A stretch of DNA of 64,000 nt from Candidatus Thiocaldithrix dubininis. GTDB taxonomy: Bacteria; Pseudomonadota; Gammaproteobacteria; Thiotrichales; Thiotrichaceae. Of this stretch, positions 47,991 through 56,714 are shown piece by piece. Every line of letters starts with the position of its first letter. The stretch's first letter is position 1. A program made the position numbers and the translations under genes. The notes under the pieces were generated by a model that was not told the origin of the DNA, did not search any database, and saw only the letters and a list, made by a program, of their open reading frames with translations. The DNA lies in contig CP124755.1 of assembly GCA_029972135.1 (NCBI GenBank), forward strand, positions 186,001-250,000. The letters are read 5' to 3'.

Positions 47991-50900
47991 ATGGTACACG
48001 ATTACATACAGCAACAACGCGACTTATTACAAACGGCAATTGCAGGTTTGGATGCCGTATTACCGATTCAAGCGCCGTTACAGGATTTTATCCACTTTAA
48101 CCCCTTAATGAATTATGAGCATTTGCCGTTTGCGCAAGCCTTGCGCCAAGTGTATGAGCAAAGTGGTTCAATCGGGTATTTGCCCGCGACGGACTATCGC
48201 AAATGTTATAAACACGGGCGCATTAATCGGCACGATATTAATAGCATTTTAGAACAAGATAATGTGCCTGCGAGTGAGCGCGAGTTATATCTCACGATTT
48301 TGGTGAATAATATTAAGGCGATTTCCTTCCAGCAAATGCGTTGGCAAGTTGAGGAAAATCGCGCATTAGAACAATTTCAAAGCAATGTGGCGTTTGAGCA
48401 GCGCGAAAAGTTATTAGAGGCGGCAGAACAAAGCGAGGCGGTGGCTATTCAAGCTTTATGGGAGGCTTGCTTACAACGCTTAGAACTGAATTATGATCTG
48501 CCGCATCCCGAAGCGTTATTAAATCTGCGCCTGAAAAATATTAATGAGGTGTGGGATAGCATTAAGCAGCAAGGCATGGTGGGGGAAACGGCGGATGCCG
48601 ATAGCCTAATCACTGAGCAAAGCCGCCACCAACTGCTGACGTTATTAGGGCAAGTGGGCGATGACATTACGCTGCGTACGCTGTTAAAGCGCTTAACCAA
48701 TCTCGATATTATGGAAGAAATCCAGCCGCAATTAACACGCTATATGGCGACGTGGTTGGATCAGGGTATTGCCAGTTTACACAGTCAACGCGCTATGCAG
48801 GGTTTTTATGCGTTTTGGCGGCATCAAGCCTTACAAGATATTACGCCGTGGTTAGAAGGTTTAGAAACATGGCGGGATTATGTCAGTTCCTTAGACGATG
48901 ATCCTGTAGAAACCATTCGGCATGAATTAATTCGGATTGGCATTGATAAAGCCCACTGGGGTGCTTATTTACGCACGCTGGCGTTAGAGTTGCCCGGTTG
49001 GTCGGGTATGTTTAATTGGCGCGGTAAACGCCCGCAGTATTTGGGGTTAGATGTACCCGTTGAGTTAGCCGATTATTTAGCAGTGCGCTTGGTGTTAGAG
49101 CATTTATACGCCCGACGTATTATGCGTGAACATTGGCATTTGGACGCGTCTATTCCCGAAATTCGCGGCTATTTTAATCAGCACTTAGATGAATTTTTTG
49201 TGCGTTATCATGCTTACAATACCAATCTACCAGAGTATTTAGAGCATTTAGCGCTGGAATATTTAGAAAGCCAAGAAGATGTGTATCCCAGCGAATGGAA
49301 GCAACTTGCGCATCAGATTTTAACGTGGAATCTTGCGCCCGAAGTGGTAATTCCGGTCGGGACGGATATTTACCGCAAGGCTTGGCGTTTATTCCAACTG
49401 TGCCAGCATTTAGGCTTTCCTGCTGCTGTGGTATTAGCCTATGAGCAAAGCTACATTGAGCGCATGTTAGCGGTATTGGAGCAATTGGATGACCCCAATA
49501 CCAGCGGCTATATTTGGTTGCGGGCGTATGAATACCATTATCAACAGGAAATTTTCAGCGCGATTCTGAATAAGCCTTCTGAAACAGCAAGTGCAGCACC
49601 CAAAGCACAACTGATTTTCTGTATGGATGACCGCGAAGAAAGTGTGCGGCGGCATTTAGAGGAATTAGCCCCAGATTATGAAACGCTGGGGGCGGCGGGT
49701 GTGTTTGGAATGCCGAATAATTGGCAAGCTTTGGATGCACCCAAACCCTTAAAACTAGCGCAACCCGTGGTGACGGCTGTTCATAGCTTTTTGGAAGTGC
49801 CAGACCCGGAAGATTTAAAAGATTTAGCGGCGCATGAAAAACGTCAGCATTGGTTTTCACGTTTACGCCAGTTGAAAAACCACGGGATGCGGCAAAGCGT
49901 ATGGCGGACGTTCTGGGGCTTGGCGTTTATGCTGCCCTATGCAGTAGGCGAATTAATCGGACGGACGCTGAGTGCGGGAACTTACCAACGTTGGTTTCAA
50001 AAGCGTGAAACTCTATTAGGCGTGCCCTTAACCACACGGGTGGACTACACCGCTACTGAAGTCTTGGCTTGCCCTACCTTGGAACACAATCAGCTTGGTT
50101 TAAGTCAAGACGAGAAGGTGAAGCAAGTGGCCAACTTCTTAAAACTGACCGGCTTTACCCAAGATTTTTCTGAATTGGTGGTGTTAATGGCGCATCGCTC
50201 ACGGCAAATGAATAACCCGCATATTTTGGGTTATGGCTGTGGTGCGTGCAGCGGGCGCTTTGGGATTCCCAATGCGCGAGCGTTTGTTTCTAGTGTGAAT
50301 GAGCCAGAGATTAAAGCGCGGTTAGCAGCGGAGCACGATATTCATATTCCACCGAATAGTTGGTGGGCCGCGGGTGATCACGATACCACGAGCGATGATG
50401 TTGCTTGGCCGGATGCGGATTTAGTGCCTGCCACCCATCGCACTTTATTCCAACAAGTGCAACAAGCGGTTAAACAAGCGGTGGCATTATCCGCGCACGA
50501 GCGTTGCCGTAAGTTTGCGTCTGCCCCTACGTATTTAACCGCAGCACAAGCCAAACGCCATGTGGAAAATCGCGCCGCGTCGCCGGATCAAGTACGAGCC
50601 GAATTAGGGCATCAAGGTTGTGCGGTGGCATTTATTGCGCCGCGTCGCTTAAGCAAGCATGTGTTTTGGGATCGGCGTTCCTTCCTGATTTCTTATAACC
50701 CCACACAAGACCCTGAAGGACGTTGGCTAGAAGCACAATTACAAGGCAATGGCGTGGTGGGGATTGGCATTGCGATGGATTATTACTTCTCGCGGATGCA
50801 AAACGGTTATTTTGGTTCGGGCAGTAAAGCCACGCATAACTTAACGGGTTTATTTGGCGTGATGGAAGGCGCTTCTAGCGATTTACGCACGGGCTTAGCG

Positions 50901-51206
50901 CAACAAATGGTGGAATTACACGAGCCTATGCGCTTATTGGTTGTGGTAGAAGCCGAATTGGCGACCTTAGGTTTGATTTATGCACGACACGCTTACCTCA
51001 AACAATTGTTAGATAATGAATGGGTGTTATTAGCGGTGAAACCACCGAATACTAATGAAATTCATCAGTTTAAAGCAGGTAAAGGCTTTGTACGCTGGGA
51101 GGGTATGGTGCATAAATTGCCACAAGCGCCGCATTCGACCGATTGGTATTTAGGGCATCATGGCTACTTACCCCCAGCTTTAATTACAGGAGATGACCAT
51201 GCCTAA
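47991..51206 (+). CDS. dabA: DabA inorganic-carbon transport subunit (DUF2309)
   Basis: A 1071-residue soluble, membrane-attached protein distantly related to beta-carbonic anhydrase. It starts with a 'PIQAPLQDFIHFNPL' type motif. Probable zinc ligands are Cys544 and Asp546 in 'FCMDDREES', His735 in 'MAHRS' and Cys750 in 'YGCGACSG'. The His-Cys spacing of 15 is the same as in the studied DabA of Halothiobacillus neapolitanus. DabA is thought to hydrate CO2 vectorially, driven by the ion gradient through DabB. This copy is longer than short DabAs, mostly in the N-terminal half. Eight bases overlap the next gene. Confidence 0.94.
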   Translation: MVHDYIQQQRDLLQTAIAGLDAVLPIQAPLQDFIHFNPLMNYEHLPFAQALRQVYEQSGSIGYLPATDYRKCYKHGRINRHDINSILEQDNVPASERELYLTILVNNIKAISFQQMRWQVEENRALEQFQSNVAFEQREKLLEAAEQSEAVAIQALWEACLQRLELNYDLPHPEALLNLRLKNINEVWDSIKQQGMVGETADADSLITEQSRHQLLTLLGQVGDDITLRTLLKRLTNLDIMEEIQPQLTRYMATWLDQGIASLHSQRAMQGFYAFWRHQALQDITPWLEGLETWRDYVSSLDDDPVETIRHELIRIGIDKAHWGAYLRTLALELPGWSGMFNWRGKRPQYLGLDVPVELADYLAVRLVLEHLYARRIMREHWHLDASIPEIRGYFNQHLDEFFVRYHAYNTNLPEYLEHLALEYLESQEDVYPSEWKQLAHQILTWNLAPEVVIPVGTDIYRKAWRLFQLCQHLGFPAAVVLAYEQSYIERMLAVLEQLDDPNTSGYIWLRAYEYHYQQEIFSAILNKPSETASAAPKAQLIFCMDDREESVRRHLEELAPDYETLGAAGVFGMPNNWQALDAPKPLKLAQPVVTAVHSFLEVPDPEDLKDLAAHEKRQHWFSRLRQLKNHGMRQSVWRTFWGLAFMLPYAVGELIGRTLSAGTYQRWFQKRETLLGVPLTTRVDYTATEVLACPTLEHNQLGLSQDEKVKQVANFLKLTGFTQDFSELVVLMAHRSRQMNNPHILGYGCGACSGRFGIPNARAFVSSVNEPEIKARLAAEHDIHIPPNSWWAAGDHDTTSDDVAWPDADLVPATHRTLFQQVQQAVKQAVALSAHERCRKFASAPTYLTAAQAKRHVENRAASPDQVRAELGHQGCAVAFIAPRRLSKHVFWDRRSFLISYNPTQDPEGRWLEAQLQGNGVVGIGIAMDYYFSRMQNGYFGSGSKATHNLTGLFGVMEGASSDLRTGLAQQMVELHEPMRLLVVVEAELATLGLIYARHAYLKQLLDNEWVLLAVKPPNTNEIHQFKAGKGFVRWEGMVHKLPQAPHSTDWYLGHHGYLPPALITGDDHA

Positions 51207-52755
51207 TGGAATTTGGTTAGCAATCCCCGGTATTCCTTTGGTAACGGCGGGTTTGATTGGCATCTTGCAGATTTTAGGCATTACCCGTACTGAAGAAGGC
51301 GAACGCCCAGTACGTTGGTTAGGCTTAGGCGCATTGGCGAGTAGTTTAATCTTAGTGCTGATAGCGGTTGCGGATTATCTCGCGCAGGGCGTACCACACT
51401 CATTGGTAGTCGCAAATTGGCTACAAAGCGGTCAATACCTTAGTACGCTGAGTTTTAGAATAGACGGTTTAAGCCTAACCTTTGCCACGCTAATTGCGGT
51501 AATTAGCCTACTCGTCATGCGCTTTGCCGTGAATTATTTGCATCGAGAAATCGGCTTTGCACGCTTTTTCATGGTGCTGTGCTTATTTACCACCGCCATG
51601 CAAATTATTGCCTTATCCGGTAGCGCAGTATTGAGCTTTGTCGGTTGGGAGTTGGCGGGCATTAGTTCTTATTTATTAATTGCCTATAACTGGGCAAGCA
51701 ACACCGCCACCGATAATGCAACCCGGGCGTTTGTGACGAATCGAGTCGGCGATGCCAGTTTTTTACTGGGTATTTTTATGGGGTTTGCGTGGTACGGTAG
51801 CAGTGAGTGGTCGGTGTTATTAGCGCCGAATGTGCATATCTCCGGTTTATTGTTGGCGATTATGACCTTGGGTTTTATGGGGGCTGCCTTAGTAAAATCC
51901 GCACAGTTCCCCTTTTCAGCGTGGATTACCCGTGCGTTAGAAGGGCCAACGCCCTCCAGTACCATTTTCTATGGTTCGATTATGGTACACGCAGGCATCT
52001 ATTTATTATTGCGTATTCATCCCTTGTTACAACAAGTGCCAGAGCTTGGGTATTTATTAGGCTTTATTGGAGTGTTAACTGTCATTTACGGCGGCTTAGG
52101 CGGTTTAGTGCAAACTGATATTAAAACCTCTTTGGTATTTTCAACCTTAGCGCAAACCGGCTTAATGTTGTTGGAGATTGCCTTCGGTTGGTATGCATTA
52201 GCTTTGGTGCATTTAGTCTTACATGCGATTTGGCGCGCTTATCAATTCCTGTATTCGCCCTCGTTTGCGCAATTTGTGCAATGGCAGCCCGCCCCCGCTG
52301 CCCCGCATTGGTTACAGCGTTATCCGCGTTTATACAGTGCCGCATTGCATCGCTTTTGGCTTGACCCCTTAGCCGATTGGTTATTTATTCGCCCAACCCA
52401 AGCCTTATCGCAAGAAGCACAAGTCTTTGACGGGCATATTTTAGATAAGCTTAGCGGCACGCCGAGCCAAAGCACGGGAATTTCTTCACTGGCAGACATG
52501 CAAGCCATTCAACAAGGGCGCTTACGCCTTGAAAATCAAATTGGCGTAGGTTCTGGCTTAATGGGTAAGTCGATGCAAGCGCTGGCTGAATATTTTGAAG
52601 GCATTGAACAGCATTTATTGTTGCAACAACAAAGCGGCAAAGCTAAGCATACGCTGCGTTTGATTGGGCATTATTTAGAACGCGTGGACCGCTTGTTATC
52701 GCAGCCGCGCTATTTGATTTTATTGATAGCGGTAACGCTGGTTGTGATTCTTTAG
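51199..52755 (+). CDS. dabB: DabB-like NuoL/MrpA-family membrane subunit
   Basis: A 518-residue protein of the NuoL/DabB type. 'VLSFVGWELAGISSYLLIAYNW' and 'ALVKSAQFPFSAWITRALEGPTPSSTIFYGSIMVHAGIYLLLR' carry the conserved Glu and Lys of the ion path. After about residue 370 the helices give way to a soluble stretch and one last membrane segment at the C terminus. The ATG at 51199 (AGGAG six bases upstream) is preferred to one at 51193 that touches the ribosome binding site. It directly follows dabA, the standard order being DabB beside DabA. This is the likeliest true DabB among the four antiporter-like subunits. Confidence 0.9.
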   Translation: MPNGIWLAIPGIPLVTAGLIGILQILGITRTEEGERPVRWLGLGALASSLILVLIAVADYLAQGVPHSLVVANWLQSGQYLSTLSFRIDGLSLTFATLIAVISLLVMRFAVNYLHREIGFARFFMVLCLFTTAMQIIALSGSAVLSFVGWELAGISSYLLIAYNWASNTATDNATRAFVTNRVGDASFLLGIFMGFAWYGSSEWSVLLAPNVHISGLLLAIMTLGFMGAALVKSAQFPFSAWITRALEGPTPSSTIFYGSIMVHAGIYLLLRIHPLLQQVPELGYLLGFIGVLTVIYGGLGGLVQTDIKTSLVFSTLAQTGLMLLEIAFGWYALALVHLVLHAIWRAYQFLYSPSFAQFVQWQPAPAAPHWLQRYPRLYSAALHRFWLDPLADWLFIRPTQALSQEAQVFDGHILDKLSGTPSQSTGISSLADMQAIQQGRLRLENQIGVGSGLMGKSMQALAEYFEGIEQHLLLQQQSGKAKHTLRLIGHYLERVDRLLSQPRYLILLIAVTLVVIL

Positions 52756-52766
52756 GAGCAAGCTTA

Positions 52767-54302
52767 ATGACTTTTACAGAAATCCAAGCGTCTACCCCGT
52801 TTCTCAGCATTCTACAACTATTGCCCTTGCTCACGGGTTTAATTCTCATCAAAGTGCGTGGGCATGCTGCGGTGGCTATCGCTGGTATTGCTGCCGCCGC
52901 TGAATTGGTGTTAGCCATTGGTTTATATCTACGCTTTGATAGTCATCAAATCGCGGGTGTGATGCAATTTGCCGAGCATGTACCCTTGATTGGGGCATGG
53001 CATTATCACGCTGCGGTCGACGGCATTAGTGTGTTATTTATTCTTTTAACCGGCGTATTGGGCTTATTGGCAGTGGCTTATATTTTAGTGCGTAAGCTGC
53101 ACGAATCGTCCATTTTAGCGGTTATGATGGTGATTCAAGCCACGATTATTAGCCAATTCGTTACGGTGGATTTGCTTTGGTTTGGCTTAATGTCGTTCAT
53201 TGAATTGTTATTGGTGGGCTATATTACCAAACGCTGGGGCACCGCCCACGATATTCAACCGACGTTAGCGCGTTACCTCGAATTTATGGGGGTGAGCGTG
53301 ATATTACTGGCGGTTGGCACATTATTGTTGGCGTGGAACTATGCTGATACGCATAACGGGCAATGGAGCTTTAGCCTGTATGAATTAGCCAGTATGTCTT
53401 TCAGCCGAGGCGATACCATTGGTACATTAGTTTTCTTCGCCTTATTTTATGCGCTAGGCGTGCGTATTCCCTTATTCCCCTTACACGGTTGGTTGGTTAG
53501 CTTTATGCGTGACGGCAATACCGCTATTGCGCCAATTTATCTACTGGGCTTAAAAGTAGGGGTATACGGCTTATTACGTTTTGTATTTCCCATCTTGCCG
53601 GAAGCCGTCGAGGAATGGCACACCATTGCGACCTTATTTGCAGCGGCGGGTGTGTTTTATGCGGCGTTTTTAGCCATGCGTCAAGCCAGCTTACGCGAAA
53701 TGTTAGCCTTTGCGGTGATTAGTCATACTGGCATTCTCACCATCGGCTTATTTAGCTTGCACCCTATGGGCTTACGCGGGGCAATTTTATTAGCACTGAA
53801 TTTTGGTTTGGCAATTGCCGGATTATCGCTAATGACGGGTTTAGTCTGGTTACGCACTAAAACCACTCGCTTAGACAAACTAGGCGGTTTATTCGATTAC
53901 ATCCCCATTGTGGGCTTAGCGTTTTTGGTCGCTGGTTTAGCTATTGTTGGCATGCCGGGTACACCGGGTTTTGACGCAGTGCATTTCGTATTAGAAGGTT
54001 CGATTAAACGCTTTGGCGCACTCATTACGATTGCGGCGGCGGTTGGTAACTTAATTGCCGCCGGTTTCTTATTAAAAGCCTTCCAACAAGCCTTTTTAGG
54101 GCAGCCGCCTAAAGATACCTCGCGTTGGGACAAACACCCGACGTATCCGGCTGAAACCTTTTTAGCCAGTGTTGTAATGTTGGTTATTGTTGGGGTGGGA
54201 TTCTATTCTGCACCGTGGATAGAATTAATTGCTGAACCCGTTAAAGGCTTAAGTGCCTTATTTCCAGATTTAAATACCATGACACACGGGAGTGCTCACT
54301 GA
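52767..54302 (+). CDS. NuoM/Mrp-antiporter-like subunit of the DabA operon (2)
   Basis: A 511-residue polytopic protein of the NuoM family. The first pump motif reads 'ALGVRIPLFPLHGWLVSF': the usual Lys of 'GVKIP' is Arg here, and the Glu motif is shifted ('DLLWFGLMSFIELLLVG'). 'LLGLKVGVYGLLRFVFP' keeps the second Lys. So its ion path may differ from the other two NuoM-like partners. It starts 11 bases after the dabB-like gene, with an AGGAG box, and overlaps the next gene by one base. Confidence 0.88.
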   Translation: MTFTEIQASTPFLSILQLLPLLTGLILIKVRGHAAVAIAGIAAAAELVLAIGLYLRFDSHQIAGVMQFAEHVPLIGAWHYHAAVDGISVLFILLTGVLGLLAVAYILVRKLHESSILAVMMVIQATIISQFVTVDLLWFGLMSFIELLLVGYITKRWGTAHDIQPTLARYLEFMGVSVILLAVGTLLLAWNYADTHNGQWSFSLYELASMSFSRGDTIGTLVFFALFYALGVRIPLFPLHGWLVSFMRDGNTAIAPIYLLGLKVGVYGLLRFVFPILPEAVEEWHTIATLFAAAGVFYAAFLAMRQASLREMLAFAVISHTGILTIGLFSLHPMGLRGAILLALNFGLAIAGLSLMTGLVWLRTKTTRLDKLGGLFDYIPIVGLAFLVAGLAIVGMPGTPGFDAVHFVLEGSIKRFGALITIAAAVGNLIAAGFLLKAFQQAFLGQPPKDTSRWDKHPTYPAETFLASVVMLVIVGVGFYSAPWIELIAEPVKGLSALFPDLNTMTHGSAH

Positions 54303-55786
54303 TGCCCGCTATTTCTGCTCACTTTCCGTGGTTAAGTTTATTAATTCTAATCTTACCGATTGGTGCACTCATTACGGGTTTAATGCGCGGTAAAGAGGCG
54401 CGTTGGGCAGCCTTAACCACTGCCATTATCGTATTCATTTTAAGTTGCATTATCTTAATTAAATTCGACCCACAGCAAGCCGGTTTCCAATTTGTAGAAA
54501 CTAGCCCGTGGATGCCAAGTTTAGGTATTTACTATCGTTTAGGCATTGATGGGCTAGCAGTATTATTTCTACCGTTTACTGCGATTTTATTTATCATGGT
54601 AATTTTGGCTTCATGGAATGCCATTCGCACCTTACCGCGCTTATATTTCGCCTTATTGCTGTTATTAGAATGTACCATGCTGGGTATTTTTAGCGCCCTA
54701 GATACGATTTTATTCTTCCTGTTTTGGGAGTTAACGCTCGTTCCGTTATTTTTCCTGATTAGTTTATGGGGCAGTGGTGCAAATCGACGGTATGCGGCAG
54801 TAAAATACACGCTATTTATGTTAATCGGTGGCTTGCCTATTTTATTAGGCTTTGTGGTTATGGCATTACAACAGCCACAAATTAGCTTTTCCTATCTCGA
54901 TTTATTGCAAACCAGTCGCAGTTATGGCGTGCAGGTCACGGTATTTTTCCTATTATTATTAGGCTTTGGTGTCAAAGTGCCGTTATTTCCGCTGCACACC
55001 TGGCTACCCGTGGTTGTACAAGAAGGCCCCGCCAGCGTAGGGGCATTATTAACGGGCTTAAAAGTCGGTGCATACGCCATTTTACGCTTTGTAATTCCCT
55101 TATCACCGCAAGCTGCTTATGATTTTCAATGGGTATTAGTTGGCTTAGGTATGATTGGTTTGTTATACGGTGCAGTTGCTGCCTTAGGGCAAACCAGTTT
55201 ACGCCGTATGCTGGCTTTTTCCAGTTTAAGCCACGTTGGCTTAGTCATTATTGGAATTGCAACCTTTAGTTTACAGGGAATTCAAGGCTCGATTTTTCAG
55301 TTATTAAACTTTGCAATGATTTCCAGTGGGTTATTTTTAATAACCGGCTTTTTACATCAACGCACGGGTTCAACGGAATTATTAAGCTTAGGTGGGATTG
55401 CCAAATCCATGCCGTTATTAGCCAGCTTTTTCTTAATATTAGGTGTGGCTAGTTTAGGGATGCCGTTAACTTCCGGCTTTCCCGCTGAGTTTCTATTATT
55501 AATGAGTATTTTGGATACTTTTACAGGCGCAGGCTTAGTCGTATTATTTGTGGTAATTTTGGGGGCAGCTTATTTCTTAAATTTCTACCGTAAAGGCTTT
55601 TTAGGGGTTGCTCGCCACGATATTATCCGTGATTCGCCCGATTTAAAGAAACGCGAATTATTCATTTTAAGTTTTCTAACCAGCTTAGTCATTATGTTGG
55701 GTTTGTTTCCCCAAGTGATTGTCAGTTTGGTGGAGACCAGTGCGTTAACATGGGTACGCTTAACGCCGCAAATTATTTTACCGTAA
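54302..55786 (+). CDS. NuoM/Mrp-antiporter-like subunit of the DabA operon (3)
   Basis: A 494-residue NuoM-like protein with canonical ion-path residues: 'FFLFWELTLVPLFFLISLWG' (Glu) and 'LLLGFGVKVPLFPLHTWLPVVVQEGPASVGALLTGLKVGAYAILRF' (both Lys). Last gene of the five-gene operon; its ATG shares one base with the preceding stop. Its end overlaps by nine bases the convergent DUF1566 gene. It probably forms, with the other subunits, an ion-translocating membrane arm for DabA. Confidence 0.9.
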   Translation: MPAISAHFPWLSLLILILPIGALITGLMRGKEARWAALTTAIIVFILSCIILIKFDPQQAGFQFVETSPWMPSLGIYYRLGIDGLAVLFLPFTAILFIMVILASWNAIRTLPRLYFALLLLLECTMLGIFSALDTILFFLFWELTLVPLFFLISLWGSGANRRYAAVKYTLFMLIGGLPILLGFVVMALQQPQISFSYLDLLQTSRSYGVQVTVFFLLLLGFGVKVPLFPLHTWLPVVVQEGPASVGALLTGLKVGAYAILRFVIPLSPQAAYDFQWVLVGLGMIGLLYGAVAALGQTSLRRMLAFSSLSHVGLVIIGIATFSLQGIQGSIFQLLNFAMISSGLFLITGFLHQRTGSTELLSLGGIAKSMPLLASFFLILGVASLGMPLTSGFPAEFLLLMSILDTFTGAGLVVLFVVILGAAYFLNFYRKGFLGVARHDIIRDSPDLKKRELFILSFLTSLVIMLGLFPQVIVSLVETSALTWVRLTPQIILP

Positions 55787-56302
55787 GCGTCGTACAAGGC
55801 GGACATATTTGCCACCGCCTTTAAAGCTTTTATATTCCCTGCCGCGTGTGAAATCGAGCGTCCACGCATTTAAACCCACTTCATCCGCCGACCATAAACC
55901 AGCGGCGGGGGTATGTGGGAATATTTGCAAATTTGCGGCAGGGTTTTCACATTGGCGTTCGACAATACTTAATAATTCTTGGCGGTTAGGTAAACGCCAA
56001 TCATTAAAGCCCGCAAAGCGTTGCCCATTGAGATTGTGGGCTTGCTGTTGTGCTAATTCCCACGGCACCGCCATTGCTGTACCGAAACATTTGGCTCCCA
56101 TTTGACCTTCTAAACATTTCTTCCACATTAAGCCAGTATTTTGATCGGCTACCGTACCATTACCTAGCTCTACAAAACGCCGTGCCGGTGTAGTAGGACT
56201 CGCATCCGCATGACACACTTGGGCATAAGCAGTAGATAGGTTGCTCAGTACTAAGCCAGCACTAAAGAATAAGTTCGCAAGCACAAAGGTATGAATTCGC
56301 AT
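55778..56302 (-). CDS. Secreted DUF1566 (Lcl C-terminal domain-like) protein
   Basis: A 174-residue exported protein. A signal peptide (residues 1-27, cut after 'TAYA') is followed by a DUF1566 domain: 'FVELGNGTVADQNTGLMWKKC', 'FAGFNDWRLPNRQELLSIVE' and 'GLWSADEVGLNAWTLDFTRGREYKSFKGGGKYVRLVR'. Four cysteines could form two disulfides. The domain occurs in the Legionella Lcl adhesin and many secreted proteins of unknown role. Its 3' end overlaps the antiporter gene on the other strand. Confidence 0.88.
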   Translation of the reverse strand: MRIHTFVLANLFFSAGLVLSNLSTAYAQVCHADASPTTPARRFVELGNGTVADQNTGLMWKKCLEGQMGAKCFGTAMAVPWELAQQQAHNLNGQRFAGFNDWRLPNRQELLSIVERQCENPAANLQIFPHTPAAGLWSADEVGLNAWTLDFTRGREYKSFKGGGKYVRLVRRLR

Positions 56303-56714
56303 GGCTTTTTACCAGGTATTTGTTGTTGGAACGTTTGTTGTTCGTTTGTTTGCACACTATGACGCACCATAGCAATATACGGTTCATGAGATATGCTTAA
56401 TTTTCTACCAACACTCCTTTAGCCCCAAGTTGTAGATTACTAACTGTTGTAAGTAAACAGTATGGTGAATTCTATATCTAGGTGCGAGTAACTGATTAAT
56501 ACTTGTTAGCTTAAATCAACTAACTTTAATTTATTTTTTTTATTAAGCTTATTTTCAGCAATGATTTCAATAGGGTAAGCAAAATTTGCACAAAAACAGG
56601 CAATTTAATGGTAATAAAATAACAGTTTAGCGGATTTAAATTTAAAATAGCCGAAATTGAGAGTAGCATTTCATTCGGTAGTCTTAATAACATTAGAACA
56701 ATAAAGTTAGCTTC
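56303..56714. other. AT-rich intergenic region between DUF1566 gene and pilB
   Basis: A 412-bp region separating two divergent genes, so it should hold both promoters. It is strongly AT-rich with many TTGTT runs near 56320-56355. I see no tRNA, no small ORF with a good ribosome binding site, and no convincing sigma-54 or sigma-70 box. Confidence 0.6.

Noticed and set aside
46510-55786. Respiratory complex I (nuo) operon
   Set aside because: Only antiporter-like subunits are present; the hydrophilic NADH and iron-sulfur subunits and NuoH/A/J/K are missing, and dabA sits in the middle.
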